This document shows, in pieces, positions 56,369 to 64,000 of a stretch of DNA of 64,000 nt. The notes under the pieces were generated by a model. The model worked only from the letters and a program-made list of their open reading frames with translations, had not been told where the DNA came from and ran no database searches. Where the stretch lies: assembly GCA_020721255.1 (NCBI GenBank), contig DYND01000005.1:1-64000 (forward strand). The letters are read 5' to 3'. This stretch comes from Chlorobium chlorochromatii. GTDB lineage: Bacteria; Bacteroidota; Chlorobiia; Chlorobiales; Chlorobiaceae. Within the stretch, counting starts at the first letter, position 1, and each line of letters begins with the position of its first letter. The position numbers and the translations under genes were made by a program.

Positions 56369-56790
56369 TTATTCTGGACACTAACGTCTTGTCTGGTCTG
56401 ATGCAGCAGCAGCCCGACCCGCAGGTTGTGGCTTGGCTGGACGGTCAATCTGCCCACTCCATCTGGTTGAACAGCATCACGTTATTCGAAATCCGATTCG
56501 GTTTGGCCTTGCTGGTATCCGGTCGCCGCAAAAAATTGCTTCAGGAACGATTCGAGGCACTCTTGCAAGATGACCTGCAGAACCGTATTTTGCTCTTTGA
56601 TGCTAACGCTGCAACCCAAGCTGCACAATTGGCGGCTGAGCGTAAGGTCTGTGGTCGTCCAGTAGATATGCGTGACACCTTTATTGCTGGTATTGTTTTG
56701 GCGCACAACGCAATCCTGGCAACTCGTAACATTCGTCACTTTAGCGATTTATCTGTCACCGTCGTCAATCCTTGGGACTGGCAAGCCTGA
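56365..56790 (+). CDS. vapC: PIN-domain toxin (VapC/FitB-like)
   Basis: MIILDTNVLSGLMQQQPDPQVVAWL; DTFIAGIVLAHNAILATRNIRHF. Confidence 0.93.
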   Translation: MIILDTNVLSGLMQQQPDPQVVAWLDGQSAHSIWLNSITLFEIRFGLALLVSGRRKKLLQERFEALLQDDLQNRILLFDANAATQAAQLAAERKVCGRPVDMRDTFIAGIVLAHNAILATRNIRHFSDLSVTVVNPWDWQA

Positions 56791-56835
56791 AAAGAAAGAT
56801 GTTGCCTTCTTCACTTCCCACGTTGAAGGAACAAA

Positions 56836-57240
56836 TATCTCACCTTATGTCTGGTACAGTGGATTAAACCATTCGGCCAGGAGGTTTTCCGGGTACTCAA
56901 AGAGAGCGGGAGTTTCGTTCTCGATTTGGGCGGAGCATATCGTGCCGGTGTTCCATCACGTTCTCTGTACAACTTCCGGGTACTCTTGGCTTTTTGCGAT
57001 GAGATCGGGTTTCAACTGGCGGAGGACTTCTATTGGTTCAATCCGGCAAAGTTGCCATCACCAATTGAATGGGTCAACAAACGAAAGCTTTGTGCAAAGG
57101 ATTCGGTCAACACTGTCTGGTGGTTTAGCAAGACCGACTTTCCGAAAGCCGACATCAGGAAAGTACTGACTCCCTATTCTGACCGTATGAAAAAATTGAT
57201 CGAGGATCCGTATAGATTCCCTTCAGAACTCCCCGCATTT
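56836..57240 (+). pseudogene. Site-specific DNA methyltransferase fragment (5'- and 3'-truncated)
   Basis: WIKPFGQEVFRVLKESGSFVLDLGGAYRAGVPSRSLYNFRVLLAFCDEIGFQLAEDFYWFNPAKLPSPIEWVNKRKLCAKDSVNTVWWFSKT; no catalytic N-terminus. Confidence 0.8.
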
Positions 57241-57251
57241 TTTATCAAGAT

Positions 57252-57378
57252 GCTTTCGATTATTCTCGCTTTGTGCAAGTACCTTTACTTGCAAGATTAT
57301 GAGATGATTCTGCCACGCACTGCTGCCTTTGATTCGCGTTTGAAAACGACCTACTGAGCCGTATTGCCAGTTGAAAAC
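57252..57378 (+). pseudogene. Degenerate partial copy of the nlpC-like gene 3' end
   Basis: FDYSRF-type segment then ctttacttgcaagattatgagatgattctgccacgcactgct; tail cctactgagccgtattgccagttgaaaa matches 54090-54117 nearly exactly. Confidence 0.8.
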
Positions 57379-57430
57379 GCTATATTCTGCCATCCAATTG
57401 TTATAAATCTTGTCAATCTTCTTTAGCTTT

Positions 57431-58306
57431 ATGCCGCATACCGGATTACACAATTATTTTGAACTGACCTTTGAGCTTGAGGCGGAGTATCACGAGCTTT
57501 GCATTGCGCTGCTTGCCGGTGAAGGTGTGGAATCGTTTCTTGAGGAGGATCACCAATTGCTTGCATACCTGCCTGAAGCTGAATGGACGGCGGAGAAGGA
57601 GGAGGCAATTCGTGCAGTGTTGCTTGAGCGGCTTGGGAGTGTTCCCGAGTATGAGGCGACGTTGATTGCTGATCGAAACTGGAATGAGGAGTGGGAGGCG
57701 ACTTTGGAGCCTATCGAGATATCCGACCGGTTGCTGATTGTGCAGAAAAACAAGGGTACTCATGTTAAACCCGGTCAGATTGTTATCGAAATCAACCCGA
57801 AAATGTCGTTCGGTACCGGTTATCATGCTACGACGCGCTTGATGTTGCGGCAGATGGAGCAGCTCGATCTTCGGGATAAAAAAATCATGGATATCGGTAC
57901 CGGCACGGGTGTGCTTGCTATTGCTGCCCGCAAGCTTGGCAACAATCTGCCGATCCTCGCTTTCGACAATAATGCGTGGGCTGCAGAAAATGCGGAGGAG
58001 AATATTACCGAAAATCATGCAGAGGATATTATCATCAAGCTGCTTGATGCGGAGGAGGATCTTATCGCCAATTTGAAAGAGGGCTACGACTTTATTCTTG
58101 CCAACATCAATAAAAACGTCATCGACCGCATTTTGCCGGCAATTCGCAAATATGCTCCTGCTGCTCCGGTGCTTCTTTCCGGCGTTCTTGTGTATGATGA
58201 ACCGTGGCTGAAAAAACTACAGAAAGAGCTTGGCTATGAGATGGTGCAAACCATCTACGAAGACGAGTGGCTTTCAGCATTTATCCGTCCATTACCATTA
58301 CAATGA
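57431..58306 (+). CDS. prmA: Ribosomal protein L11 methyltransferase
   Basis: IEINPKMSFGTGYHATTRLMLRQME; IMDIGTGTGVLAIAARKLG; ILANINKNVI. Confidence 0.96.
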   Translation: MPHTGLHNYFELTFELEAEYHELCIALLAGEGVESFLEEDHQLLAYLPEAEWTAEKEEAIRAVLLERLGSVPEYEATLIADRNWNEEWEATLEPIEISDRLLIVQKNKGTHVKPGQIVIEINPKMSFGTGYHATTRLMLRQMEQLDLRDKKIMDIGTGTGVLAIAARKLGNNLPILAFDNNAWAAENAEENITENHAEDIIIKLLDAEEDLIANLKEGYDFILANINKNVIDRILPAIRKYAPAAPVLLSGVLVYDEPWLKKLQKELGYEMVQTIYEDEWLSAFIRPLPLQ

Positions 58307-59241
58307 AAAAACGAATTTCTTCTCTTGATATCGGCACCAACACCGCACTGTTGCTGATTGCTGATCTTGAACCCGAAAGTGGCTCTGTTATGCCGGTTTT
58401 CCATAAGCAGACCATTGTTCGGTTGGGGAAGCATGTTGATGCCGACAAACGAATTGACTCGGCGGCAATTCAGCGCCTTGTGGACTGTATGGTGGAGTAT
58501 CGCCAGCTCAGCGACGAACATGGCTCCGAAGCGATATTTGCTGTCGGCACCAGTGCCCTGCGCGATGCAAAAAATCGTGATGAGGTGATAGAGAGTGTTG
58601 CTCGTGCGGCGGGCATTACTGTTGAGTGCATCTCTGGCCATGAAGAGGCAGAGCTGACCTTTTGTGGTGCAGTTGCCGGTATGAATGACCTCACGGAGCG
58701 CTTTACCGTTATCGATATCGGTGGTGGCAGTACGGAAATATCGATGGGTTCGTTTGATGCGGTGGAGGAACGGTTAAGTCTTGATATTGGCTCGGTGCGC
58801 TTGACCGAACGATTTTTTTCAACTCTTCCGCCTTCGGAAGAGGAGTTTGAAGCTGCGAAAATGTATATCACCATGCTCTTTACCTCGAAGATTATCCCCT
58901 TTTTTGCCGGACGTGAGCGGGTGTATGGTGTCGCAGGAACCTTGACCACCATTGCGCAAGTGGCTCAGGAATTGCAACATTTCGACGCGCTGAAAGTTCA
59001 CAACTATGCGCTCCAGTATAACGATGTTCACACTTTTCTTGAGCGATTGAAATCGAGTACGCTTGAGGAGATAAGAGCGCTCGGCATTCCCGACGGTCGT
59101 GCCGACGTTATCACCATGGGAACCTTGATTCTGAACCAGTTCATGCGGCTGCTGGGTGTTGGAGAGATTCGTGTCAGCATTCAGGGGCTACGCTTCGGGA
59201 TTGCGCAAAAGGAGCTGCTTCGTCTCCGGGGAAACATGTGA
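58303..59241 (+). CDS. ppx: Ppx/GppA exopolyphosphatase family protein
   Basis: MKKRISSLDIGTNTALLLIADLE; FTVIDIGGGSTEISMG; GVAGTLTTIAQVAQ. Confidence 0.93.
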   Translation: MKKRISSLDIGTNTALLLIADLEPESGSVMPVFHKQTIVRLGKHVDADKRIDSAAIQRLVDCMVEYRQLSDEHGSEAIFAVGTSALRDAKNRDEVIESVARAAGITVECISGHEEAELTFCGAVAGMNDLTERFTVIDIGGGSTEISMGSFDAVEERLSLDIGSVRLTERFFSTLPPSEEEFEAAKMYITMLFTSKIIPFFAGRERVYGVAGTLTTIAQVAQELQHFDALKVHNYALQYNDVHTFLERLKSSTLEEIRALGIPDGRADVITMGTLILNQFMRLLGVGEIRVSIQGLRFGIAQKELLRLRGNM

Positions 59242-59259
59242 ATGCGTCAGATTGGGTGC

Positions 59260-59309
59260 GTCTTTGTGGCGCTCGTCAGGCTGGCAAGATTTGGTCAACC
59301 AAAGAATTG
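59260..59309 (+). repeat. Fragment matching the Walker A region of the DUF4143 ATPase at 60949
   Basis: ctttgtggcgctcgtcaggctggcaagatttggtcaaccaaagaattg versus ctccgtggcgctcgtcaggttggcaagacttggtcactcaaagagttt (from ~61016). Confidence 0.8.
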
Positions 59310-59414
59310 GATACAAAACTGATTAATGACACCGTTGATTTGGCATTGCAGGAAGGGGTGTTTATCTTTTTGAAAGATTAAGATAAACTAATAAATAGGG
59401 CACTTAATTGTACT

Positions 59415-59732
59415 ATGGAACAAAATATAAGTTTTAAATACAAGTTTCAAGAGAACTACAATCCGGTTTACACGAACGGGGTGTATGGTGGTTTTAATGC
59501 ATCCGGAGATTTGGTTGCAAATTTTTTCTTTGAACGATCACCGATTCCAAGGGAAGAAGTTTTTGATATTTACTCTGGCAAGCCAATTGAGCCTGATATC
59601 TCAGATGTCCCTATACCCTCTATAATTAGGTCTATACAAACAGGAATTGTCATAAATCTTGATACAGCGAAAGTTATTCGCGATTGGCTGGATACTCATA
59701 TAAATAAAGCGGAAGCACAAACAGTCTCATGA
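59415..59732 (+). CDS. Uncharacterised protein, first gene of a coupled three-gene cassette
   Basis: 105 aa YNPVYTNGVYGGFNASGDLVANFFFERSPIPR...; ATGA overlap with next ORF. Confidence 0.75.
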   Translation: MEQNISFKYKFQENYNPVYTNGVYGGFNASGDLVANFFFERSPIPREEVFDIYSGKPIEPDISDVPIPSIIRSIQTGIVINLDTAKVIRDWLDTHINKAEAQTVS

Positions 59733-60280
59733 TAAATAGTCAACAAATACCATGGGTAGCCGCACCTCAGAATTTACAATATAAGTACGGCTTTGGTATT
59801 CCCGATTCTGTTGGAGTTAAGAGTGTTTTTCCATTTATGATGGCGTGCGCAGTATTCGCCTCTGGTGTAACATTTGTTGCAAGCGGAAAAGCAGAATTAT
59901 ACCGAAAAGGATATACCGGGTCAGTAAACGATCAAGAATTCGCAAAAGACAGAAGTGCGATAAAAATTAGAGATTTCGCAGAGCTTACTATTGGTTGGGA
60001 TGGCTATAAAGCCTTGCCAATTCCAAATACGGTAATTAACAGGGCACTTGCCATTATCGGAAAGCTTAAAATACAGCCACACCACATCTTTCCTTCGGGA
60101 AGAGAAACGATTCAGCTTGAATATGACATTGCTGAGAAATCTTTAGAAATAGAGATTGGCGCTGATAAGATTGAGTTTTTGTCAGTTGATGGTGATGTGG
60201 CTAAAGAATGGAAAAGTGATGATTTATATGATGTATTATTGTCAGTAAACGATTTTTACACAAAGAAAATAGCTTCATGA
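59729..60280 (+). CDS. Uncharacterised protein, second gene of the cassette
   Basis: 183 aa with TIGWDGYKALPIPNTVINRALAIIGKL...IFPSGRETIQLEYDIAEKSLEIEIG; ATGA overlaps on both sides. Confidence 0.75.
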   Translation: MINSQQIPWVAAPQNLQYKYGFGIPDSVGVKSVFPFMMACAVFASGVTFVASGKAELYRKGYTGSVNDQEFAKDRSAIKIRDFAELTIGWDGYKALPIPNTVINRALAIIGKLKIQPHHIFPSGRETIQLEYDIAEKSLEIEIGADKIEFLSVDGDVAKEWKSDDLYDVLLSVNDFYTKKIAS

Positions 60281-60657
60281 ATCCTGAACGTATTGAGGCA
60301 GGTGAGGTTTTATTTAGAGCTGTTCAGGTTCATCCAAATCTCTGGAAAGGCAATAGACCATCTTCTGTACTCTTCAGAAATAACCAAGGGGTATCTGTGG
60401 ATAGAGACGGTAAAAGGACAGAGAATGAGATTTGTGAGTTTTTGCAATAACATCTTTCGGAGTATAAGCTAAAAGCCATAATATCGTTAACTGCTGAAAG
60501 ATGTAAAGATATCGGAGTGCTTCCACTGCCAAAATCCTTAGATGAAAACCCGTATCATGCTGAATTACATGAGTCAGAAACAGAGGTTTTAATAAGCAAG
60601 GCTAAAGCTCGATCACTTGCTATCCACTGCCAAATAGTTAAAGATTTTTCGGGTTGA
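60277..60657 (+). pseudogene. Uncharacterised third gene of the cassette, with one in-frame TAA at 60448-60450
   Basis: MNPERIEAGEVLFRAVQVHPNLWKGNRPSSVLFRNNQGVSVDRDGKRTENEICEFLQ*HLSEYKLKAIISLTAERCKDIGVLPLPKSLDENPYHAELHESETEVLISKAKARSLAIHCQIVKDFSG*. Confidence 0.65.
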
Positions 60658-60755
60658 TTTTACTGAAACCTATCATCTTACATTAGGCTTTGGTTTGGGG
60701 AATTCCGTTAATTTGCCACTATTGACTGCACCACCTGCAATTGGAATGTTCCTAT

Positions 60756-60872
60756 TTGAGAGATGCTAAAAACCCTGCCGATGTTATTGATGCGCTTCAG
60801 TATCACGATGTTCGCGCTTTTCTCGATCGATTGAAAACGAGCAATCTTGATGAGATTAATCAAATTGCCTTG
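60756..60872 (+). pseudogene. Ppx/GppA remnant with large internal deletion
   Basis: LRDAKNPADVID fused to ALQYHDVRAFLDRLKTSNLDEINQIAL; compare intact ppx LRDAKNRDEVIES and ALQYNDVHTFLERLKSSTLEEIRALGI. Confidence 0.8.
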
Positions 60873-60948
60873 TGTTTCTATATCGGAAAAGCATAAATTG
60901 CCTTGTAAATTAAAAATCACTGATTTTATGCCATCTTAACCAAGGCAG

Positions 60949-62250
60949 ATGCTTCGCTTTATTGATAACGATCTTCGGCGCTGGCAGGAAAGCACACGTC
61001 GCAAACCTCTCATACTCCGTGGCGCTCGTCAGGTTGGCAAGACTTGGTCACTCAAAGAGTTTGGCAAAAGCCGGTTTGAATCGCTTGCTCTCGTCGATCT
61101 TGAGCGAAATCAGTCACTTCGCAAACTCTTCGATGGTGATTTGAAGGTAACGTGCATTTGTTCTGACCTTGAAGTTATCCTTCAGCAAAAGATTACACCA
61201 GGAAAAACGCTGCTCTTTTTTGATGAGATACAAGCCTGCCCTCGAGCCATAACCGCCTTGCGCTATTTTTATGAGGAGATGCCGGAACTGCATGTTGTGG
61301 CCGCCGGTTCGCTCCTTGAATTTGCGCTTGAAGAGAGCTCTTTTCCTGTCGGCAGGGTTCAGTTTCTCAATCTCTATCCACTTTGTTTTGCTGAATATCT
61401 GGAGGCAATCGGTAATTGCGCTGCGGCGGCGGCAGTTCTGGGCAATCCTGCTGAAATATCACCGACAGTGCATGAGCTGCTGCGTGAGGAGCTGAAACGC
61501 TATTTCTTTATCGGGGGAATGCCGGCATCAGTCAAGGCGTACCTCGACAACAACTCATTGCGTGATGCCTTTGAGGTACACCAGGAGATTGCTGAATCCT
61601 ACAGGATGGATTTTGCCAAATATACTCCCAAGGTTGACCGCTTCTGTCTCGATTCAGTCTTTACCTCACTGTCGCAGCATATCGGAAAACAGATCAAATA
61701 TGCACGACTGGGTGAAGGGTATAGCGGTCCAACATTGAAAAAAGCATTCGACGTCTTGTGCCTGGCTCAGGTAGCCCGAAGAATCCCCTCTGTCGATCCT
61801 TCAGCGCTTCCTTTGGGAGCGACTGCCTCGGCAAAATCATTCAAGGCGCTCATGCTCGATATAGGATTGATGCGCTTCCTCTCCGGTATGCCGAATGATA
61901 TTGAGTATGCCAAAAGCGACCTGCTTGCCATCTACAGGGGAGCTATGGCAGAACAGTTTGTCGGGCAAGAAATGCTGGTAGCTCAACAGGGTGGTCTTTA
62001 TTACTGGGAGCGACAGGCCAAAAGCAGTTCGGCTGAAGTTGACTATCTGGCTGTTTTGAACGGCAAGATTCATCCGGTTGAGGTGAAAAGCGGCGCCACC
62101 GGCAGTTTGAGGAGCCTGCACCTCTTTCTTGCTTCATACCCAGAGTCCGGCACTGCATTGGTCTTTTCCGATCGTCCGTATGCAGATCTTCCCGAACAAA
62201 AGATAACATTCCTGCCACTTTACAGCGCTTTTGCTGCCACAAAAAGCTAG
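60949..62250 (+). CDS. DUF4143-type AAA ATPase (intact)
   Basis: LRGARQVGKTWSLKEFG Walker A; LLFFDEIQACPRAITALRYF; VAAGSLLEFAL; C-terminal VDYLAVLNGKIHPVEVKSG. Confidence 0.93.
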   Translation: MLRFIDNDLRRWQESTRRKPLILRGARQVGKTWSLKEFGKSRFESLALVDLERNQSLRKLFDGDLKVTCICSDLEVILQQKITPGKTLLFFDEIQACPRAITALRYFYEEMPELHVVAAGSLLEFALEESSFPVGRVQFLNLYPLCFAEYLEAIGNCAAAAAVLGNPAEISPTVHELLREELKRYFFIGGMPASVKAYLDNNSLRDAFEVHQEIAESYRMDFAKYTPKVDRFCLDSVFTSLSQHIGKQIKYARLGEGYSGPTLKKAFDVLCLAQVARRIPSVDPSALPLGATASAKSFKALMLDIGLMRFLSGMPNDIEYAKSDLLAIYRGAMAEQFVGQEMLVAQQGGLYYWERQAKSSSAEVDYLAVLNGKIHPVEVKSGATGSLRSLHLFLASYPESGTALVFSDRPYADLPEQKITFLPLYSAFAATKS

Positions 62251-62323
62251 TAGCGGGAGATGGGCATCCCTCTTTTTGGATCTATTCCAAAGTGTTGCAA
62301 AAAATCTGTGAACTTTCAATCAA

Positions 62324-62647
62324 TCAAGTGATCGCCGAGAGCCCTTTCTGCTTAACAAGAGAAAGGAGTTTCAGTGTTGGACCAGCGGGTTTCTTGACCC
62401 CTCGTTCCCATTGACTGACCGAATCTTTGCTCACATTCATGTACAGGGCAAAAACTCTCTGGCTGACCTCCTCACGTTCACGCAAGGCTTTGATATCAGT
62501 GGCACTGAACGCATGAACCGGAGTCAAGCATGCTTCGTCAAACTCGCGCATTGTCTTTTTGTCGATCACACCAGCATCATACATGCCGGACATAGTTTCA
62601 TGGATCGCTGCAAATGCGTCGCTCTTGTATGTTTTTACTTTATTCAT
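62324..62647 (-). CDS. NadS-like HTH antitoxin
   Basis: FSATDIKALREREEVSQRVFALYMNVSKDSVSQWERGVKKPAGPTLKLLSLVKQKG. Confidence 0.88.
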   Translation of the reverse strand: MNKVKTYKSDAFAAIHETMSGMYDAGVIDKKTMREFDEACLTPVHAFSATDIKALREREEVSQRVFALYMNVSKDSVSQWERGVKKPAGPTLKLLSLVKQKGLSAIT

Positions 62648-63095
62648 AGCATTTTACAAGCTGGAAGTCTCCAGCTTTAATGAGTTTTTCGAGCTGATCA
62701 TCTGAAAGTGCAAAAGTGCTTTTTGCCATCTTTTTGAACCAGCGAACTTCGTCTATTTTTATATTGTCCTTGTCTTTTTTGGGAAAGCCAAAAACGAAAA
62801 AAGCCTTCTCTTCCTGTCGATAAAGGATGATCGACCGAAACCCACCAGATTTTCCCTCACTAGGTCGGGCAATCCTTTGTTTAATGACTCCACCTCCGTA
62901 ATCCGCATCTATCAGCCCCCGTTCAGCATCGCGTATCGCCTCGCATAACTCTTTATCAAAGATTCCCTCTTCCCTGGCGAATTTTGAAAACCACTTATTT
63001 TTGAAAATCCGCACAATTTTGTTTCGACCGGTAAGATTACTTTGTTTTGATGAATATATAGAACTAAGATCCACCTTGCAAAAGAGTTCATGCAC
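62640..63095 (-). CDS. RelE/HigB-type toxin of the NadS-associated family; true start probably internal (near VRIFKNKWFSKFA)
   Basis: FKNKWFSKFAREEGIFDKELCEAIRDAERGLIDADYGGGVIKQRIARPSEGKSGGFRSIILYRQEEKAFFVFGFPKKDKDNI; 8-nt overlap with antitoxin. Confidence 0.88.
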   Translation of the reverse strand: MHELFCKVDLSSIYSSKQSNLTGRNKIVRIFKNKWFSKFAREEGIFDKELCEAIRDAERGLIDADYGGGVIKQRIARPSEGKSGGFRSIILYRQEEKAFFVFGFPKKDKDNIKIDEVRWFKKMAKSTFALSDDQLEKLIKAGDFQLVKCYE

Positions 63096-63199
63096 TGATA
63101 TTTTATAATGATGGCGGAACTCCCCTCAAATCATTAATATCGGGAAACAATTTTTTGTGATCACCATGGGCTTTCATTCTTGACTATTTTATTCTTTTG

Positions 63200-63286
63200 T
63201 TGGGTTTCGGAGAGATTCCTGTCAGCATTCAAGAACTGCGCTTCGGGATTGCGCAAAAAGAGCAGCTTCGTCTCCGGGGAAACATC
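63200..63286 (+). repeat. Degenerate duplicate of the ppx 3' end
   Basis: ggagagattcctgtcagcattcaagaactgcgcttcgggattgcgcaaaaagagcagcttcgtctccggggaaacat, about 10 mismatches over ~87 nt against 59151-59236. Confidence 0.9.
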
Positions 63287-64000
63287 TAATCGCGTAGATA
63301 CAGATTGGCTGAGCGCTACTGTCTTTCGAAAAAAAGAGAAACGCGCGTTCATCCTCACGGAGCCGATACTTCTTTCTCAGCTCCTCTGCTGAGATCGGGA
63401 AATCGCGTCGCTGAATGCTTGCCTCAATAATTGAGTGCCTCTGAAGAAATGCTTTGAAGCTTTTCGGCTTGTATGGAATGCACTCAACCACATGGAACGT
63501 TCTACCCGGGAATTGCTCTATTTTTTGGTTGGATGTGAGATAATCCACAGTCTGGTTCACAAACTCAAGATTATGATGTTTTGCAAGCACTGCAGAAAGT
63601 CTGGCCTTGATAATTGCCGGATCCGGCTCGTAGAGATACTCGTTTACTGAAGTAGCAACCACTTTATCTGCGTTTCCATCACCGATAATCTCGATTACTT
63701 TCTCTGAATCGGAGCTCAAGCAAACCGCCTTGACTGTTACTGGTTTATCAGTTGGCTCATTGCGCTCAAGCAGCAGCAGAATCTCCTTGCATTCACGATC
63801 AACTGATACCACCGTCACTTGTTGCAGTGACGGCAAGAGACGTTTCAGCCCGCTGATTTCAAGCGCTGGCGATGCTTTAATGCAGACACTCTGTGCTTTT
63901 TGGAGCAAGAGATTATGGCAAGCAACAACATCCGGACTTGTCGATTCCAGCGCTATTGAGCGTTGCCCTTGCTCGCGACGTGCCGGATCAACAAAAATCC
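63222..64000 (-). CDS. Class I SAM-dependent methyltransferase/THUMP-like protein, C-terminal part; runs off the window end
   Basis: Open reverse frame continues to 64000: IFVDPARREQGQRSIALESTSPDVVACHNLLLQKAQSVCIKASPALEISGLKRLLPSLQQVTVVSVDRECKEILLLLER. Confidence 0.7.
   Translation of the reverse strand, partial: IFVDPARREQGQRSIALESTSPDVVACHNLLLQKAQSVCIKASPALEISGLKRLLPSLQQVTVVSVDRECKEILLLLERNEPTDKPVTVKAVCLSSDSEKVIEIIGDGNADKVVATSVNEYLYEPDPAIIKARLSAVLAKHHNLEFVNQTVDYLTSNQKIEQFPGRTFHVVECIPYKPKSFKAFLQRHSIIEASIQRRDFPISAEELRKKYRLREDERAFLFFSKDSSAQPICIYAIRCFPGDEAALFAQSRSAVLEC

Noticed and set aside
57446-58018. 190-aa minus-strand ORF opposite prmA
   Set aside because: Antisense to a confidently identified prmA
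54100-63300. Transposase, integrase or IS element expected in the two inserts
   Set aside because: No ORF with DDE, tyrosine or serine recombinase motifs was recognised, so no mobile_element is called despite the duplicated borders

Overview
Chromosomal window most consistent with a green sulfur bacterium (Chlorobium-type gene content: chlorosome-like 2Fe-2S protein, flavocytochrome c sulfide dehydrogenase, family-B DNA polymerase, carotenoid isomerase). The left ~15.7 kb is a minus-strand defence island. It holds type I-C cas genes (cas7 partial, cas8c, cas5c, and a cas3 split inside its HD domain), a decayed DUF4143 ATPase preceded by a perfect 23+3+23 nt palindrome, a tripartite hipBST-like toxin-antitoxin module with duplicated operator-like repeats, and a type I R-M locus (hsdM, YhcG/DUF1016 nuclease, hsdS, AlbA-like, hsdR). 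The centre is core chromosome: ald, crtH-like, rnhB, gyrB, secDF, fccAB, mnmG flanked by two parS-like palindromes, polB, a flavodiiron protein, and the replication-origin neighbourhood dciA-like/recF/dnaN/dnaA | rpmH/rnpA/yidD/yidC with DnaA-box-like sites. Between purN and sixA sits a three-gene operon of related proteins with no family I can name; it is the best novel-system candidate. The right end has two accessory insertions, each bordered by degenerate copies of a neighbouring gene's 3' end. One follows nlpC and carries a decayed Dam methylase/REase, vapBC and an MTase remnant. The other follows ppx and carries an uncharacterised three-gene coupled operon, a ppx remnant, a DUF4143 ATPase and a NadS/RelE TA pair. 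All calls come from reading motifs and the supplied translations; no database search was run.
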